From Ichthyophonus hoferi (taxonomy: Eukaryota > Opisthokonta > Ichthyosporea > Ichthyophonida > Ichthyophonidae): a DNA stretch of 36,284 bases. Each line of letters begins with the position of its first letter. Position 1 is the first letter of the stretch. Position numbers and translations under genes: made by a program. Of the stretch, positions 34,601 through 36,284 are shown one piece after another. The DNA lies in assembly GCA_002751075.1 (NCBI GenBank), contig NAOQ01000044.1, forward strand, positions 48,574 to 84,857, read 5' to 3'. Below the pieces are notes generated by a model. The model was not told the DNA's origin and did not search any database. It worked only from the letters and a program-made list of their open reading frames with translations.

Positions 34601-35110
34601 TATAATATAGGAAAAAGATATGTTTGCATATAACCCAAGGCACCAATAGCAACCGTATTTTTTAATAAATATATCCAACCCCCTTCTTCTTATTTTTAAC
34701 CAGTCAATCAATCGTATGCTGTAATGTAATATAGGAGAGGAAGAGAAAGGAAAAGAAAAAGAGAAAGAGAACGTAGATATTAGGAGGAGCAATATAAACT
34801 AAGCATAGAGATGGATATGTTACCATTGCTAGGTAACAAATATAGCACTGCGTCAATAATATGAAAGAGAATATGATAGAGGATAGAGCCACCTACAGAT
34901 GTGTATATGCGTGGACTGTATATCATATATATATATATATATATATATATACGTACACATATGCATATATATAAACATAAACATATACCTACATATACAC
35001 ATATACATATACACACATATACACATATACGTATACATATACATATGCATATACGTATGTGTACCTACACTCTGTGCTTTTCTAATATCATATGGCGCCA
35101 GAAAGTCCAT
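31635..35110 (-). CDS. TBCC: Tubulin-binding cofactor C, at least 6 exons
   Basis: Exons in coding order: 35110-35069, 34563-34465, 33902-33579, 33092-33019, 32549-32504, 31805-31635. All joins are GT-AG and in phase, giving 252 codons with TAA. TBCC acts with cofactors D and E to drive GTP hydrolysis on beta-tubulin during alpha/beta-dimer assembly. FLAPYDIRKAQS (N-terminal helical region) and KKFAFRGR (residues 34-41) match the family linker. The C-CAP/TBCC beta-helix spans about 70-195, with NLTNCTVYITG, NLKNCKVIIGPVEGS and the arginine-finger motif QLRVH (R157, equivalent to human R262), then CDFYLIISSHPIIEDC. The tail NLWDKVNDFKWLRADVPSPHW is typical of TBCC. Upstream of the ATG at 35110 the frame stays open to a CTATAG acceptor at 35134, adding GCA GAA... 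codons (AEGLLTNA), so the true start may lie in an unseen exon. The family's N-terminal spectrin-like domain (about 100 aa) is mostly missing. Confidence 0.93.
32215..32356. repeat. 15-bp AT array (ATAGTATAATATAAT) in TBCC last intron
   Basis: About nine near-identical 15-bp units in intron 31806-32503. The Ile/Leu/Tyr-repeat frames on minus are artefacts. Confidence 0.92.
32825..32986. repeat. (TATAG)n pentanucleotide array in a TBCC intron
   Basis: Plus-strand TATAG repeated about 30 times with a few variants (TTTAG, TATGG), in intron 32550-33018. Its reverse complement forms another array at 34083-34288. Confidence 0.92.
33268..33569. repeat. 42-bp minisatellite, about 7 units, in a TBCC intron
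   Basis: Units start at about 33268, 33311, 33353, 33395, 33437, 33479 and 33521. Each holds CTATATCCTATAAGTAATTA followed by GTCTATATATGGTATACTAC. The array ends about 10 bases from the 5' splice site at 33578/33579, so nearly all donor-proximal intron sequence is repeat. Units differ by a few bases each. Confidence 0.92.
34083..34288. repeat. (CTATA)n pentanucleotide array in a TBCC intron
   Basis: ACTATACTATAC words with CATAC variants in intron 33903-34464. It is complementary to the array at 32825-32986. The open frame 33967-34344 is an artefact. Confidence 0.92.
34928..35062. repeat. (TA)n and ACATAT tract in TBCC intron 1
   Basis: A pure (TA)n run at about 34927-34951, then ACATATAC words up to about 35062, seven bases from the 5' splice site at 35068/35069. 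Open frames on both strands (Tyr/Ile/Cys-rich) are artefacts. Confidence 0.9.
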
Positions 35111-35134
35111 CGCATTAGTTAGTAGTCCTTCTGC

Positions 35135-35587
35135 CTATAGTTCATTTTAATTCAAAATATAAACTTTAACTTGTAGTAAAATATGGTAGCACAGCCAATA
35201 GTGTTATGGCTACTATTGTTGAACTCGTATTTATCAGCCAATAATCTACACAATTGCAGTAAATAGTCCAATAAAAAGTACGGCTTGATAGATACGTAAT
35301 GGCAGACGTATTATTGGCTAATAATAATCCGACTGGATCTGTCAACAATAGAATAGAAGAAAATAGTCTACCAATGATAGCATAGGATACCATTGGTCAA
35401 ATGTGCAATGCCAATTATAATCACTTATATCACTAGACAGACAGAACAGAGATCCTTTTATTACTCTATTATTAGTTATTGCTATTTATAGTTGTCTATC
35501 TCGTTCTCATTTTTAGATTTATAGCTATATTTGTTTTGTTCTCTTGAGTCTATTCTCTTTTTTGGTTATTTATTTTCTCCTGTGTAT
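35135..35587. promoter_or_regulatory. Probable 5' region of TBCC with dense CCAAT motifs
   Basis: Seven CCAAT/ATTGG words lie between about 35190 and 35415, and a minus-strand TATA-like word (CTATAAATAGC) at about 35480-35490. The order on the minus strand is TATA, then CCAAT cluster, then the first recognised exon, so this may be a promoter, a 5' UTR or an intron. The minus-strand frame 35166-35393 is hydrophobic and unrecognised. Confidence 0.35.
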
Positions 35588-35757
35588 TATAATATAGTAT
35601 AGTAAAGTAAAGTATAGTATAGTGTATTATAGTATAGTATAGTATAGTATAGAGTATTATAGTATAGTATAGTGTATTATAATATAGTATAGTGTATTAT
35701 AGTATAGTATAGTATAGTAGTGTATTATAGTTCATAGTATAGTATAGGGTATTATAG
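35588..35757. repeat. (TATAG)n pentanucleotide array
   Basis: TATAG units mixed with TATTATAG, same plus-strand orientation as the array at 32825-32986. Confidence 0.9.
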
Positions 35758-36124
35758 TTGTTCTCTTTTTTGGCTATTTATTTTCTCTTCCTATTGATAT
35801 TAATAGTTCAAATCATAGCAACTCTTTATACACAGTGCAAGTAGATTCATACATATGCACTAATAAAAATAGTCATCATTGTACTATCTAATAAATCATT
35901 CCTTTATACAACCACATATCTCCCATATCTTTTTAACTATATTTTTACTGTAACACAGTACCGAAGTACATAAATACAACAGTCATCATACCAAGATCCT
36001 AATATACTAGCCAGAATAATAAATTATTACCCAGAATACTACACAGTAGTTGGCATATAACGCAGTTCATAGAAATGTATTATACTGTATTATATTATGG
36101 TATATAATTTAAGAGAATAGAATA
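35758..36124. other. AT-rich spacer, no gene seen
   Basis: A 35-base stretch here (TTGTTCTCTTTTTTGGCTATTTATTTTC, 35758-35785) repeats the sequence at about 35537-35578, suggesting a local duplication around the TATAG array. No coding frame was recognised. Confidence 0.5.
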
Positions 36125-36284
36125 AAATACAATACAATAACCTACCTTACCCTACTCTACTTTACTCTACTTTACTATACTATACTCTACTATACTTTAC
36201 TATACTATACTCTACTTTACTATACTATACTATGCTATACTCTACTCTACTATACTTTACTATACTCTACTTTACTCTACTATA
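36125..36284. repeat. CTATA/CTTTA/CTCTA pentanucleotide array, cut by window end
   Basis: Pentamer units ACTAT, ACTTT and ACTCT in mixed order to the last base. Overall it is the complementary orientation to the array at 35588-35757. Confidence 0.9.

Noticed and set aside
34853-35016. Exon reading GSILYHILFHIIDAVLYLL as part of TBCC
   Set aside because: Splicing 35069 directly to 34563 keeps phase and matches the family (FLAPYDIRKAQS then DLIAMKDTI); the extra hydrophobic piece does not.

Overview
The window is AT-rich nuclear DNA from a eukaryote. Genes are split by GT-AG introns of a few hundred bases, microsatellites and minisatellites fill introns and spacers, and an old Ty1/copia retrotransposon is present. 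All exon joins below were made by eye, by matching conserved protein motifs and checking that intron phases agree. The lineage cannot be fixed from this stretch: the CHORD-CHORD-CS architecture and TBCC occur widely in eukaryotes. The ordinary stop codons appear to be in use.

Layout. 1-784 is an (AAT)n tract and AT-rich spacer. 785-6420 is a fossil Ty1/copia element between two diverged LTRs. 6900-8360 (minus strand) is one copy of an unrecognised repeated module. 8361-12069 is mostly non-coding, with a short ORF, a TG/TA-rich tract, a 20-bp minisatellite and one exon-like minus-strand ORF. 12070-13180 (perhaps to 13454) is a two- or three-exon gene for an unknown protein with an Arg-rich segment. 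13500-16239 is spacer with one weak minus-strand ORF. 16240-18720 is a locally GC-richer block of decayed coding-like sequence. 18990-24400 holds two more copies of the repeated module plus further coding-like debris. 24400-25604 is spacer.

The right third holds the two well-supported host genes. CHORDC1-like (25605-30830, plus, 11 exons, 403 aa) encodes CHORD1, a linker with a ubiquitin-like fold, CHORD2 and a CS domain, as expected for an Hsp90 co-chaperone. TBCC (31635-35110 or 35134, minus, at least six exons, 251 aa or more) encodes tubulin-binding cofactor C with the QLR arginine-finger motif. The two genes converge tail to tail across about 800 bases; both belong to protein-folding pathways, which may be coincidence. 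Every TBCC intron that could be resolved, except the one before the last coding block's neighbour at 33093-33578 (which carries a 42-bp minisatellite instead), contains a simple AT-rich repeat array, and two of these arrays are reverse complements that bracket the central exons.

The best candidates for something undescribed are the three-copy module (ORF end, CCAAT box, TATA-like box, then an ATG at a fixed distance), the ubiquitin-like insert between the CHORD domains, the inverted arrays in TBCC, and a marked excess of CCAAT/ATTGG.
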